Positions 25,632 through 36,114 of a DNA stretch of 64,000 nucleotides are shown here, piece by piece; the stretch's first letter is position 1, and every line of letters starts with the position of its first letter. The notes under the pieces were generated by a model, which ran no database searches, was not told the DNA's origin, and saw only the letters and a list, made by a program, of their open reading frames with translations. This DNA comes from JAIEPM01 sp964546815 (GTDB lineage: Bacteria > Cyanobacteriota > Vampirovibrionia > Obscuribacterales > Obscuribacteraceae), in NCBI GenBank assembly GCA_964546815.1, contig CAZJLR010000001.1, positions 1-64,000 of the forward strand, given 5' to 3'. The position numbers and the translations under genes are program-made.

Positions 25632-26825
25632 TTAGACTATGGCTAGTTCTTTCAGGCGGTTTTCGATGGGCTGATTGTTTGTGCTTGGGGCGTCGCCGAC
25701 GTGCAAGATGTTGTAGACGGTGTCGCGCTCTACTGGGATGTAGCCGGCAGCAGAAATGAAATCTTCGAGTTTTTGTTTTGCCAATTGCAATGGAGTTTTA
25801 GCACCGGCAGCATGAGTGATTTTCTCTTCCATAATGGTGCCGTCCATGTCGTCGGCTCCGAAGCCCAGGGCGACTTGAGCGAGGCGTTCGCCTAGCTGAA
25901 TCCAGTAGGCTTTGATGTGGTCGAAGTTGTCTAGCATCAAACGAGAAATGGCGACATCACGAAGCAAGTCTTCGTTGGAAGGTTCACGCACTTCGTCTTT
26001 GATGTTGGTGCCATCGTAATAGCACTTGAGTGGAATGAAGCACTGGAAGCCGCCCGACTTGTCTTGTTGCTCGCGCAGCAAAATCATGTGATCGACTTTG
26101 TGTTCTACATTTTCACCGATGCCAGTGAGCATAGTTGCATTGGTTTTCAAACCAAGCTCATGAGCTATACCGTGAATTTCAAGCCAAACATTTGCAGGAG
26201 TTTTTTTAACTGCCATCTTTTCGCGAACTTCTTCCGCAAAAATTTCGGCACCGCCACCCGGCATTGAGCCAAGCCCAGCTGCGATGAGGCGCTCTAGTGT
26301 TTCTTTGTAGCTAATGCCTTCAAGGTTTGCCATGTACTCGATTTCAACTGCAGTCATGGCTTTGAGATGAACATGCGGGAAATTCTTTTTGATAGCTTGC
26401 ATGACTTCTTCGTAATAGTTGATGTCGCAAGCAGGGTTCAAACCGCCCACCATATGTATTTCGCGAATACCGAGTTTTACATTCTTTTCGGCTTCAGCAA
26501 GAACCTTTTCGACTGTCCATGTGTAACTTGTGTTGCCACTCAAACCTGGATTTGCGTATGAACAAAATCGACAAGTTTCAACACAGAAATTTGTTGGGTT
26601 GAGGTGCATGTTGTGGTTGTAGTAAACATAGCGCTCTTTCTCAGAGCCTGCTTTTCGCTTGCGAGCAAATTCAGCAAGACTGCCAACGCTTAGTAAATCT
26701 TCGGTCTCATATAGCCTGATGGCGTCTTCACGACTAAGCCTTGTACCTGCAACTACTTTTTGAGCAATATCCTTAATAGGACTAGAGTCGCATAACGCTT
26801 TTTCCAACTGCAATGACACTTTCAC
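25632..26825 (-). CDS. mqnE: Aminofutalosine synthase (radical SAM)
   Basis: A 397-aa radical SAM enzyme of the futalosine route to menaquinone; it joins 3-(1-carboxyvinyloxy)benzoate with SAM to give aminofutalosine. The cluster motif C-x3-C-x2-C reads CVETCRFC (about residue 82-89). EIHMVGGLNP, AMTAVEIEYMA, PGGGAEIF and TNATMLTGIGE are those of MqnE rather than MqnC or CofH; the PGGGAEIF stretch is the most telling. Other mqn genes are not in the window. Confidence 0.9.
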   Translation of the reverse strand: MKVSLQLEKALCDSSPIKDIAQKVVAGTRLSREDAIRLYETEDLLSVGSLAEFARKRKAGSEKERYVYYNHNMHLNPTNFCVETCRFCSYANPGLSGNTSYTWTVEKVLAEAEKNVKLGIREIHMVGGLNPACDINYYEEVMQAIKKNFPHVHLKAMTAVEIEYMANLEGISYKETLERLIAAGLGSMPGGGAEIFAEEVREKMAVKKTPANVWLEIHGIAHELGLKTNATMLTGIGENVEHKVDHMILLREQQDKSGGFQCFIPLKCYYDGTNIKDEVREPSNEDLLRDVAISRLMLDNFDHIKAYWIQLGERLAQVALGFGADDMDGTIMEEKITHAAGAKTPLQLAKQKLEDFISAAGYIPVERDTVYNILHVGDAPSTNNQPIENRLKELAIV

Positions 26826-26960
26826 AACTCCTTACAACCGGCAAATCTGCTTTGACTGCCAGAACTGATCCTAGCATGTAGCAGCGCAGTGATTTCATTT
26901 TAGCCCGAAGCTCTCAACCCTACTTAATCTTGGGTTGGCAGAGCCGGGGCTGTATTTGAA

Positions 26961-27272
26961 CTATTTTTTGACAAGTTCGCTCATATAATGCGCGCCGACT
27001 GAAATTTCCTGAACATGAATTTCTTGCCAGACATTGCCACTAACATAAGGCTCGTTGCCCAAATATTCGTCTACTTCGGCACGACTATCGACATTCAAAA
27101 TGATAATTGAACCAATCATTTTCTTGTTTTCGTCGAGCATCGCGGCGCCAACTAATAATTTACCTTTTCCGTGCATTTCTTCTGAATGTGCCAGATGCGC
27201 GGGTCTTGCTGCCATTCGACGGTCTAACGCTTCAGCATCGCTTCCATCTTTACCCGTGACCAGAAATTGCAT
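26961..27272 (-). CDS. YciI-like protein
   Basis: A protein of about 103 aa with the dimeric alpha+beta barrel fold of YciI: MQFLVTGKDGSDAEALDRRM, RPAHLAHSEEMHGKGKLLVGAAML and a C-terminal VWQEIHVQEI. The conserved His and Asp of the putative active site are present. Reaction unknown. The start is the ATG at 27272, preceded by AGGAGG at 6 bases; the upstream ATG of the open frame is part of that ribosome binding site. Confidence 0.85.
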   Translation of the reverse strand: MQFLVTGKDGSDAEALDRRMAARPAHLAHSEEMHGKGKLLVGAAMLDENKKMIGSIIILNVDSRAEVDEYLGNEPYVSGNVWQEIHVQEISVGAHYMSELVKK

Positions 27273-27512
27273 CGTTTGCCTCCTCATGCGCTAAGGGGGA
27301 GATCTTAAACCATCTGGCGTTATTTGTTCTTGCAAGCGATTCACAAAACTCGATCTCGTTGTCGCGAATTGTAAGACTGGTATGGCTCCAGGGCTGCCAA
27401 GAACAGGCTTAGACCGCATGATTTTTCAATTATCAATCGCTAAGACAGCAGCTCAGAAGCCGCTTTAACGCTTAGCAAATGCTATATTGACTGGCTTGAA
27501 GGAATAATTTCA

Positions 27513-30500
27513 ATGGCATCAATTGTTCATAGATCTGCGGCACTGCTTTGCTCATATCTGCTTGGTCTTTCACAGTTGGCCTCAGCCCAAACGGCTCAAC
27601 CGCTCCCCAACCATAACAGCAGCTCTACTCTTCAAAATGTAGACTTGAGTTCAACTCAAAAAGATCAATCAAGTGGCATTCAGCCGGGTCACACTGTTCT
27701 AGTTCATACAGCCCAAACAACACTTTCAGTCGGTGCAAACGACTTAGTAACCAGCGCCGAAAGATTGGCTATACAACAAATTCTCAGCAGCGGAAATCAA
27801 ACTCTTCAATTGAGCGCAGCTGGTAATGCAGTTGGAGGCAACATCCAACTGCAGGCGAACAATCAACAGGCGCTGCAAAATCTAATCATTCCTTCTGGTG
27901 TCACAGTCCTCCGAGATTTTTCGAATTACTCGACATTGAATATTGCAGGCACACTGAATAACGCCGGCAATCTATATGCATTTTCAACAAACGCAGCATC
28001 CACAAATGCGGTTATAACGGCCGCTCAAATCATCAATCAGCCTGGCGCAGTGATTTCCAGCATAAGCCCTGCGGCTTTGCTGGGCATTCATACAAACTTG
28101 AACCTCGGATTAACATTGCAAGCGACTCAAAATATCGTAAATTCAGGCACGATTTCTAGCGCCGGTGCACTAGATTTAGTAGCAACAGGTTCAATCATTA
28201 ACCAGGCTAATTCGCCGGGCAGCACGCCGATTATGCAGGCAATCGGCGATATAAATCTCCTGGCGGCAAATGTTATCAACACGGGACTGATAAGCTCTGC
28301 GACAGCTAATGTAAATCTGGCATCGCAAGTTTTGTCAACGCTTTCAATCAACAATGCCGGTGGAACGCTCGAAGCATTATCAGGGCTAATTAACATCAAT
28401 AGCCCTTTGATGAGTCCTGGCACAAGCCTGAACATAACCGGCGGTGATTTCCTGAGTCGCCAGCTAAATATTGAGGCGGGAAAAGGCAGCGTTGAACTTA
28501 ATGTCGGGCGGCTTAGCGGCATTTTGAATTTGAAAGCTGCCGAAGCACATGTGCAAGCAGATACAACAAATTTGCAATTCGGCAATGTTGAATTAAGCGG
28601 CGACCCTACATTTATAAGTACGGGAAACTTGACTTTGCCTGCAGCCACAGCCTCACAACCATACATTGCTGTAGCTGGCGGCGATATTCTTGTCACACCG
28701 GGATTTTCACTAGACACATCATCCAATACCGCTGACGGTGGCAGTGTATTCCTCATTGCCGGTGCTAATGGTACTTTGTCAAATGGTTTAGTCGTGATTA
28801 CAGGACGCTCTGCAACCGGCGGAGACGTAAATCTCACAGGCATAAGCAGCATTAATACGTCGTCAACTTTAGCAAGCAATCAAGGCGGAGACGTCACATT
28901 TTTGGCATTCTCAAACGCACCTGGTTCTAGCCAGGGTGGACATATAATTGTGCCGAGCAATGTCACCATTCAAACTGGCGTCGCTAATTCAGGCGGTGGT
29001 GGCAATCTGCTTGCGGTGGCAGAAGCAAGCAGAACGGTTGGCAATCCGAACAGCATCAGCATTGGTTCATTCAACGGCAACTCAGCTTCAGCCGGAGCCA
29101 GCCGCATCAACATTTTGACTATCTCACCTGACATTACGCCCGCCAAACCCCTTGTTATAGTTGCAGCCACTGCAGAAAAATCAGCGGGTGCCATAGCTGA
29201 CGGCCCGCTTCAAAGCGGCAGCGTAGTTAGCGGCAACTTGACCGCCCCTGGTGGTCTCGTCAAAATTCTTTCAGGTGGCTCTATAAACACGGGCGCAATT
29301 AGCGCTAATTCCAGCAGCTTTGGCGGACAGATTATTTTTTTGTCGGGCGGCACACCTGGCGCACTTCCGGTTGGCATAAGCACCGGCTCAATCAACTCCA
29401 GCGGCGAAACACAGGCAACGGGAGCAGTCGCACTTGTAACGCCCGGTTCAATTTCAACAGGAAGCATCAGCACGGGTGGCGCCAGCGTACTTTTACTAGC
29501 CGGTGACAGCACTCGGGCAGGCGACATAAGCTTTGGCAATATCGATAGCTCAGGAAGCAGCGGCGGCAACGTTGAAATTTCATCGCTTGGAACTTCAGGC
29601 TCAATCGGCAGCCCGACAAGTTCGATTATCACAAATGCAAGTGCAAACTCAGGAGTCGCAGGCGCCGTTACAATTTCATCTGCAAACGGGCCAATTTCGC
29701 TTTCGAGCATATCAGCACAGGCGACAAGCACCACAGGCAATGGCACGGCCGGTTCTGTTTTTCTAAGCTCAGGAAATGCACCGGCAATTGCCGGCACCAA
29801 CACAATCACATTGTCCGGCAGCACAACAATCAACACATCTAACGCTTCAGCTGCTGGAACAGTCGGGCAAATATACGTCAGCTACAACGGAGCAAATGCA
29901 GGTACTAACGTTAACGCCGCAAACAGCAAGCAAAGCTTAGCTGCAGGACTACGTCCAGCTACACCTGCTATTGCAAGACAGGATGCCTATGCGCTCAGCA
30001 GCAATCAAGTCATTACTCTCACCCCTGGCAGCGGCGGGGCTGCGGCGGGCATTAGTGGATATAGCGCCGGGGGATTTAGCAACGTCAATGACTCATCAGG
30101 AGCCCTGACACTCACGATAGATACAAATGGAGATTCAAGTGTAATCGTTCCGATAAGTTCATCAACCGGGGTCTTTACGGTAAACAATGCTGCAAGCAAA
30201 ATTATTGCGGCGAACAAGCTTGGAGCAAGCAACGTTTCTTTGCTTGCGCAAGGCGGCTTTAGCATCAATGCTTCGTTGCAAACATCACCAAATCTTAGTT
30301 CTGCCTTTCCTGTAGCCTTTTTGTCTAGCACCAATAGTGATATCAGCATCAGCAATAATGCTGTAAATCAAGCGATAAGTTTTGGCGCAGCAGCTTCAAC
30401 CGCGCAAATAACAATTAATAACAACGGCAACATGACTTTCAATAATTATCTTGTTGCAGGACTAGACATAAATCTGAGCAGCACAGGCTCAAATGGCACC

Positions 30501-33500
30501 ATTACTCTTCCTCCTAACGTTATCGGCGTTAACGCTAAAATCAGTGCCAATGGGTCTGGAGCGATAACGGGTCCAGACAGCCTGGTCACCGTGGGCAACG
30601 CTATTTTGAGCAGCGGCAGCGGCGACATTGGAACTTTAAACCTCAATGTCAACCAATTTTCAGCAAACACAAGTGGTGACGTAAAAATTCTAGGGCAAAG
30701 AAGTCTGGTATCACTAACATCCAGCGGCAAGAAATTCGAAGTCGAGGTTCACAACCGCAACGGCACTCTAACTGTAATCGGAGGTGGCATCACTGCGAGC
30801 AGTGAGCTTAACCTTGAGACTAAAAAGAACGGCGACATAATCTTTCTTGCCAACATCAGCAGCCCGACAGTATCAGTTTCGGCAAACGGCAGCGGCAACA
30901 TAAGCCAGACCGGTGCGGTAGATATAGGGGGCAACAGCGTTAGCTTAACCTCAGGCAGCGGAAGCATCGGTAAATCAGCCAATCCTATTAAAACCAGTTC
31001 GGCATCGATAGCAGCAAACACCAGCGGTGATGTTTTTATACAAGCTTCGGCAGCTCAAATTGGGCTGATGCAATCAACAGGCGCTAATTTCAATGTTCAA
31101 GCTACAAGCGGCAAAATTGATATTTTGCAGGACGTAAAAACCACAGGGCTATTGACACTGCAAGCAAAAACGGGGATAAACGCAGTCGCATTTGTAGCGC
31201 AAACAATTCCGGTTGCTATAAATCCAACAGGAATCGCGGTGTCTCCAGATGCTTCAGTTGTATTTGTTGCCAACACAAACAGCAATACAGTTTCAGAAAT
31301 AAGCACGGCAAACAACCAAGTAATCAACACGATTGCCGTGGGCAACTCACCAACGGGAGTGGCAATTAGCCCTGACGGTCAACTCGTATATGTGGCTAAT
31401 TCAGGCAGCAACAGTGTCTCTGAAATAAGCACAAAAAGCGCATCTGTCATTAGAACCATTGCTGTGCCCGGCACGCCGACAGGAGTAACTTTCAACAGTT
31501 CCGGCAGCCTGGCGTTCGTCTCATCTTCATCGAATGATACAGTCTCTTTTATTGACACAGCCAGCGGACTTGTTTCCGGCGCACCAATTAGCGTTCAATC
31601 AAAGCCTGGGGCTGTGGCGTTTTTAAATTCGAACAGTTTGTTGTATGTCGGCAACCAAAATTCAAACAGCATTTCGATAATAAACCCGCTAACACGTTCA
31701 GTCACAAACGTGGCTCTTGCGTTCAGCCCAGTCGGCTTTGGTGCTTGCCCCTGCGGCACGAAACTATACATTGCAGACGGTGTTGCAGGAGCCCATGCGT
31801 TTTCCAGTGAATTGAACAGCGTGGTGGCAAACATTGCATTACCGGCCGGATCTAACCCAGTCGGCATTGGTGTGAATCCGACTGGCAGCCTCGTTTATAT
31901 AAGCAACGCTGGCGATGGCACAGTCTGGACAATTGATACACTTACAAACACGAAATCGAGCAGCACAAATGTCGGTGGCTCGCCACAAGCGTTTGGCGGA
32001 TTCGCAACCTTTGTAGGCAGCCACGCTACAGCATATGTCTCAAATGCCACAAGCAATTCGGTGTCAGTGGTTCAAACGCCGGTTTTAACTGCCCCAAACT
32101 ATAATTTAAGCTCGCTTGCAGGCATGATAAACGTAAGTGTTTATCAAGGCATAGTGCACGCTGATAATTCAGGCCCAGTTGTTGTAACTTCAGCCACAAA
32201 AATAGTTTCGAGTGGCGGCACAGGCACAGGTTTTCAATTAGCCAGTCCTACAGACGTGCAAGTTAATGGTCCGATCACTGCAACGGGCATAATCGACCTT
32301 CACGCCATCAACGGTACATTTTCAAACAACTCGACCATCAGCACAACTGGCGGGCTTTTCTTTATCGCCAGTTCAAACATCGTAAATTCAGGCAGCATGC
32401 TAGAAAACAATGCATCTGGTGCCCTGGCGCTGCAAGCACCAAACGGTGTTCTTTCTGTCAAGTTGACGGAAAGCGGCTCGTTTACATCGACACTGGATTT
32501 TGCTCTCAACCCAGCAGGTGGTACCCAAAGCACGCTTAGCGCCTTGCCCGGCTCAAGCATCAGCGCAAATAAAATCAAGATTTTTGGTGATGCGAGCAAT
32601 CATACGGTAGACATTAGAGTCAGCCAGATTAACGGCTCCATAAACATTTTGAACAATCCGATAAGCACTTTCATACAAAACAGCCAGGGCAACCTTACAT
32701 TGGGCACCTTATCGTTGCAGCAAAATGGAGCACGCAGCAGCACACTGACGGTCAATGCCCTAAACGGAGACTTGATACTCGGCAAAATAAACAGCGACTA
32801 CGCAGGCAGCTCGCAGAACAGCAGCACGATATCACTTTATAGTTCTGCAAATATTTTGTTCAACGATTTCACCAGTGCTAAAGGCATCGGCGGCGCTGCA
32901 GGTGGAACGATTAACGTGCAGGCGCCGCAGGGAAGTATTTCACTTGCAGCTACTGCAAGCTCAGCCTTCGATAGCTCAGGAAGCAGCGGTGGAAATATTT
33001 TCATTCTTGCTCGAACACTGCAAATCAACAGCACCAATGTCGGTGGCTCATCATTTCAGGCAAATGGCAGTAGTGCAAGCGGCGGTCATATTCAAATTTA
33101 TTCGACAGCAACGCCTGCACTTACAATTGGTCAATCTGGAGGCGTTAATAACATCGCCGGCGGTATCAATAGCAATGGAGTTTCTGGCGGCACAGTCAAA
33201 ATATTTTCTCAGGGGCTCAATATCACTGCAACAGGTGTCATTAGCGCAGATGGCGCAGCAGGAAGCGGGGGCTTAATCGGCATCTATGGGTCATTGCCTC
33301 TCACAGTTAACAATAATGGCAGCATCACAGCAAGCAACGCGACAAACAATTCAGGCGCAGTGGGCTTCAATTCAGCACCGCAAAGCAATGTAATTATAAA
33401 CGGCACAGGAAGTATTCACGGAGGCGGCTTCGTCTCTTTAGGTAATCTGCAAGACTCAAATTTGTTGCCACTATCACCGGTGTATTTTGCCCCCACCCAA

Positions 33501-34316
33501 ATTCTCAGCCAGGGAGGAATATCGCTTTCGCAAGGCAGCGCTGTGGGCAATGTAATCATAGTTGGGCTGCCTACGCCGCCTCGCGCAAGTGCGCCGGTTC
33601 AAACAACAGACGTGCCAAAACTAACACCAATATCTTTTTCGCTGCCCGAAATACCAGTAAACGGCCTTACCCAAACTGATAAAATCAGAATATCTTTTAC
33701 AACGAATGTATCAAATGACAGTAAGTACTCACTCGAAAGCAGAGTCTTAAGCACTCTTGCCCAGCTGAGATCGGCTAGTTCGCTTAGCAACGAGCACAAC
33801 AATCAAATCTATAGAACAGGGCAAAACAACATTGAACTCTTATCTGGAAGAATCTTACTTACACCAGATGAAGATATGATTGTAAACACTTCAGTGGGGA
33901 GCATTTCTATAAAGGCAGGCGCTGTTGTTCTCCTTAACGTTTCGAATGGATCACTTGCTGTTTATGATCTCATCGACACAAGGCTTGGGCACGTAAAAGT
34001 AAGTAGCGCAAACACAAGCACAATAATGGCACCAGGCTCGGTTTTGTACCTCAGCAAAAACAAAGCAGCCACAATAAAGAGCCTGAACCAGGAAGCTTTT
34101 CCGCTGCGAAATGTTATGCGCAGTGAGACCGGCGCATTAGTAGCACACAGCGCCGAATTTTCAATTGCATCAGCCATATCAAAAATTGATATTTTGAGAA
34201 AAGCGTTTTTATCAAACTCTGCAACAGACAAACAACTGCTGAACAAAATTTGCAAAGGTGCAGCGGTATTGAGTTTATTGCAGCGCAGCCATGGCGCATA
34301 CAAAAGCGCAGACTGA
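27513..34316 (+). CDS. Giant repetitive surface protein with beta-propeller and FecR-like segment
   Basis: A 2267-aa secreted protein. The signal peptide (about 1-26, to SASAQT-like LASAQ) is followed by a long beta-helix-type region rich in Ser, Asn, Gly, with many units such as GGNVEISSLG, SGDVFIQA and GGTVKIFSQG, as in filamentous haemagglutinin-type adhesins. Residues about 1228-1524 form seven or so YVTN propeller units (GIAVSPDASVVFVANTNSNTVS). Residues about 2106-2180 resemble a FecR domain (LLSGRILLTPDED, IKAGAVVLLNV). No autotransporter barrel or LPxTG is seen; the C-terminus is polar. It likely acts at the surface in adhesion. Confidence 0.85.
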   Translation: MASIVHRSAALLCSYLLGLSQLASAQTAQPLPNHNSSSTLQNVDLSSTQKDQSSGIQPGHTVLVHTAQTTLSVGANDLVTSAERLAIQQILSSGNQTLQLSAAGNAVGGNIQLQANNQQALQNLIIPSGVTVLRDFSNYSTLNIAGTLNNAGNLYAFSTNAASTNAVITAAQIINQPGAVISSISPAALLGIHTNLNLGLTLQATQNIVNSGTISSAGALDLVATGSIINQANSPGSTPIMQAIGDINLLAANVINTGLISSATANVNLASQVLSTLSINNAGGTLEALSGLININSPLMSPGTSLNITGGDFLSRQLNIEAGKGSVELNVGRLSGILNLKAAEAHVQADTTNLQFGNVELSGDPTFISTGNLTLPAATASQPYIAVAGGDILVTPGFSLDTSSNTADGGSVFLIAGANGTLSNGLVVITGRSATGGDVNLTGISSINTSSTLASNQGGDVTFLAFSNAPGSSQGGHIIVPSNVTIQTGVANSGGGGNLLAVAEASRTVGNPNSISIGSFNGNSASAGASRINILTISPDITPAKPLVIVAATAEKSAGAIADGPLQSGSVVSGNLTAPGGLVKILSGGSINTGAISANSSSFGGQIIFLSGGTPGALPVGISTGSINSSGETQATGAVALVTPGSISTGSISTGGASVLLLAGDSTRAGDISFGNIDSSGSSGGNVEISSLGTSGSIGSPTSSIITNASANSGVAGAVTISSANGPISLSSISAQATSTTGNGTAGSVFLSSGNAPAIAGTNTITLSGSTTINTSNASAAGTVGQIYVSYNGANAGTNVNAANSKQSLAAGLRPATPAIARQDAYALSSNQVITLTPGSGGAAAGISGYSAGGFSNVNDSSGALTLTIDTNGDSSVIVPISSSTGVFTVNNAASKIIAANKLGASNVSLLAQGGFSINASLQTSPNLSSAFPVAFLSSTNSDISISNNAVNQAISFGAAASTAQITINNNGNMTFNNYLVAGLDINLSSTGSNGTITLPPNVIGVNAKISANGSGAITGPDSLVTVGNAILSSGSGDIGTLNLNVNQFSANTSGDVKILGQRSLVSLTSSGKKFEVEVHNRNGTLTVIGGGITASSELNLETKKNGDIIFLANISSPTVSVSANGSGNISQTGAVDIGGNSVSLTSGSGSIGKSANPIKTSSASIAANTSGDVFIQASAAQIGLMQSTGANFNVQATSGKIDILQDVKTTGLLTLQAKTGINAVAFVAQTIPVAINPTGIAVSPDASVVFVANTNSNTVSEISTANNQVINTIAVGNSPTGVAISPDGQLVYVANSGSNSVSEISTKSASVIRTIAVPGTPTGVTFNSSGSLAFVSSSSNDTVSFIDTASGLVSGAPISVQSKPGAVAFLNSNSLLYVGNQNSNSISIINPLTRSVTNVALAFSPVGFGACPCGTKLYIADGVAGAHAFSSELNSVVANIALPAGSNPVGIGVNPTGSLVYISNAGDGTVWTIDTLTNTKSSSTNVGGSPQAFGGFATFVGSHATAYVSNATSNSVSVVQTPVLTAPNYNLSSLAGMINVSVYQGIVHADNSGPVVVTSATKIVSSGGTGTGFQLASPTDVQVNGPITATGIIDLHAINGTFSNNSTISTTGGLFFIASSNIVNSGSMLENNASGALALQAPNGVLSVKLTESGSFTSTLDFALNPAGGTQSTLSALPGSSISANKIKIFGDASNHTVDIRVSQINGSINILNNPISTFIQNSQGNLTLGTLSLQQNGARSSTLTVNALNGDLILGKINSDYAGSSQNSSTISLYSSANILFNDFTSAKGIGGAAGGTINVQAPQGSISLAATASSAFDSSGSSGGNIFILARTLQINSTNVGGSSFQANGSSASGGHIQIYSTATPALTIGQSGGVNNIAGGINSNGVSGGTVKIFSQGLNITATGVISADGAAGSGGLIGIYGSLPLTVNNNGSITASNATNNSGAVGFNSAPQSNVIINGTGSIHGGGFVSLGNLQDSNLLPLSPVYFAPTQILSQGGISLSQGSAVGNVIIVGLPTPPRASAPVQTTDVPKLTPISFSLPEIPVNGLTQTDKIRISFTTNVSNDSKYSLESRVLSTLAQLRSASSLSNEHNNQIYRTGQNNIELLSGRILLTPDEDMIVNTSVGSISIKAGAVVLLNVSNGSLAVYDLIDTRLGHVKVSSANTSTIMAPGSVLYLSKNKAATIKSLNQEAFPLRNVMRSETGALVAHSAEFSIASAISKIDILRKAFLSNSATDKQLLNKICKGAAVLSLLQRSHGAYKSAD

Positions 34317-34322
34317 GACTGA

Positions 34323-35513
34323 TTAAACAATACCTCGACGTTTTTTGCTTTCTTTGGGGCTGAGCTCGACGCGCTGTTGCCTTCCCTGCATTAATTGTTG
34401 ACCAAGCAATTGGAAAAATCGGGAACGATCTGCCTGGCGTATTACAGCCATATTGTGTGCCTCGGACAGAGTTATTGGGTAGCCGTGACCTTTTTTGATT
34501 TGTAGCAGCAAGGCAGAAAGAGAAAACTCAAGTAGCTTTTTGTCTTCAAATAACCACTGCGGTATTTCAATGCGCGCAGCTTCCTGCCCTGTGTTGAGAT
34601 AGGCAAAGCATATCCAATTTCGAACCTGCATCGAGGTAGACCAGTGCGCCGATGAATGGAAAAATGCAGAACGAGCATTTTTTTGAATTTTTGAATACAT
34701 AAGCTGGCGGTCTGAAAGCGGCCAGATTTCAGAACAAGGAAAATCTTCTTCGTCAAGATTGCCGCAATGCATCTGGCATTTGCTATCAGCATACGGGCAA
34801 CGCCAGACCCTAAGAACATTCACAATGTCTGAGCTGCGAGAATGACTTATATAACCAATGAGAGGCAATTGCGCCGCGTTGAAAGCATCAAGTTCAATAC
34901 CATAACGCTCTATCAAATCATTTTGTACTTTGTCTGCGTTTCGACTAACGTTAAATGGAATCAACGACCCATCTACCAGTGTCAAAACTTGATTGCCATT
35001 TTCTTGCTCTTTGAGCGCCAGTTCGCGCGCCACTTGCAGCTCTTTCAAGCTGCGTTCGAAAGAAACTATATTTTCATCAATATGCACTCGCCTCTGATTA
35101 ATGAGCGGATAAAGATCTTCACTGCGGTGATAGAGCTGCGGAAAAGAAGTTAAAAGCGCACGCGACTTCTCACCATAATGAAACACAGCCGCCCCGACAT
35201 TCAAAAGATAGCAACTGTGCACTTCATGTTGAGTCGGCATTATTTGCGAACCATCGCATGCGACCACTGAATGACTGCCTTCAAATGCAGCTATCAATGA
35301 GGAAGAAGCAAAGGCTTCTAAAGGAATTGACGTAGGCCAGAAAGTGTTGGCGCCATTCTCTTTAAGCAAACGCAAAAACTGCTCGTGACTGGCGCCAGCC
35401 TCTTCATAACTTGCCTGAGCCAAGCTTAATTTCTGACTTTCCTTGTCGCTTTCGGGCTGAGACTCTTCGCATATAGCCACTATTTGCGGAATGAGTTTCT
35501 GAAAATCAAGCAT
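34323..35513 (-). CDS. nurA: NurA-domain nuclease
   Basis: About 396 aa from the ATG at 35513, which has GAGG nine bases upstream; the frame stays open to 35852 but that part overlaps the divergent gene. NurA is a 5'-3' nuclease working with the HerA helicase in end resection. The two acidic motifs are visible: ACDGSQIMPTQHE (about 88-100) and TLVDGSLIPFNV (about 195-206). The middle carries four cysteines (CPYADSKCQMHCGN...C), a possible metal site. No herA is nearby. Confidence 0.85.
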   Translation of the reverse strand: MLDFQKLIPQIVAICEESQPESDKESQKLSLAQASYEEAGASHEQFLRLLKENGANTFWPTSIPLEAFASSSLIAAFEGSHSVVACDGSQIMPTQHEVHSCYLLNVGAAVFHYGEKSRALLTSFPQLYHRSEDLYPLINQRRVHIDENIVSFERSLKELQVARELALKEQENGNQVLTLVDGSLIPFNVSRNADKVQNDLIERYGIELDAFNAAQLPLIGYISHSRSSDIVNVLRVWRCPYADSKCQMHCGNLDEEDFPCSEIWPLSDRQLMYSKIQKNARSAFFHSSAHWSTSMQVRNWICFAYLNTGQEAARIEIPQWLFEDKKLLEFSLSALLLQIKKGHGYPITLSEAHNMAVIRQADRSRFFQLLGQQLMQGRQQRVELSPKESKKRRGIV

Positions 35514-35589
35514 TTTCCCAACCTCAAAGACGATTAGATTATCCTCTGTCTTCGCTATACTTTGCTTGTTAGAAGCAGGAATTTTAAAA

Positions 35590-36042
35590 GTGAAGCCGCA
35601 AAAGGAACCAAAACCTGAACTGGCCGATACATTGTCTGAAAGGGTCACGCAGTTGCGTGAGAAATGCAACATGACAATTCTTGATCTGGCCCGGGCTTGC
35701 AGACTTAGCGTCAAGCGTATCGAAGCCATCGAATCAGGCAGCGAAGTCTGGTTGTCAGTGACCGAGCGAACAATTTTAGCCAAAGCGCTGCGAGTTGTAC
35801 CTTCAGTAATTAAAGAAGTTGAAGTCTGCCCCAGCCAGATGAAATACAACACGGCTCATTTTGAACCTAGCTATGACGCAGAAGAATTAGCAGACAGGGT
35901 TTTGGCAGGCGAAGTTAACCTGGCTTGCCCGAAATGCGGACAAATTTTGAAAACAACTGTAGAAAACGCTATCGACTTTGAAGGAAACCCAACTACATTT
36001 GCCCGGGCTTACTGCCCGAAATGCCCTTTTGCTCTTCACTGA
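35590..36042 (+). CDS. XRE helix-turn-helix protein with zinc ribbon
   Basis: About 150 aa from a GTG at 35590 (AGGA 12 bases upstream; a TTG at 35566 is also possible). Residues 15-75 form a Cro/C1-type helix-turn-helix (VTQLREKCNMTILDLARACR, VKRIEAIESGS). The C-terminus holds two CxxC pairs, CPKCGQ (about 115) and CPKC (about 145), expected to bind zinc. A DNA-binding regulator is likely. It is divergent from nurA with 76 bases between starts, so it might control that gene. Confidence 0.75.
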   Translation: MKPQKEPKPELADTLSERVTQLREKCNMTILDLARACRLSVKRIEAIESGSEVWLSVTERTILAKALRVVPSVIKEVEVCPSQMKYNTAHFEPSYDAEELADRVLAGEVNLACPKCGQILKTTVENAIDFEGNPTTFARAYCPKCPFALH

Positions 36043-36114
36043 GGAAAAAACAGTGCAGGCCGACATTCAAAATATTTTTCACTTGCCTGATTTTGGACAA
36101 CGGAGAAAAATCAG

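Noticed and set aside
28127..33802. Many minus-strand frames opposite the giant adhesin
   Set aside because: They arise from the biased codon use of the Ser/Asn/Gly-rich gene; none has a ribosome binding site or family resemblance.
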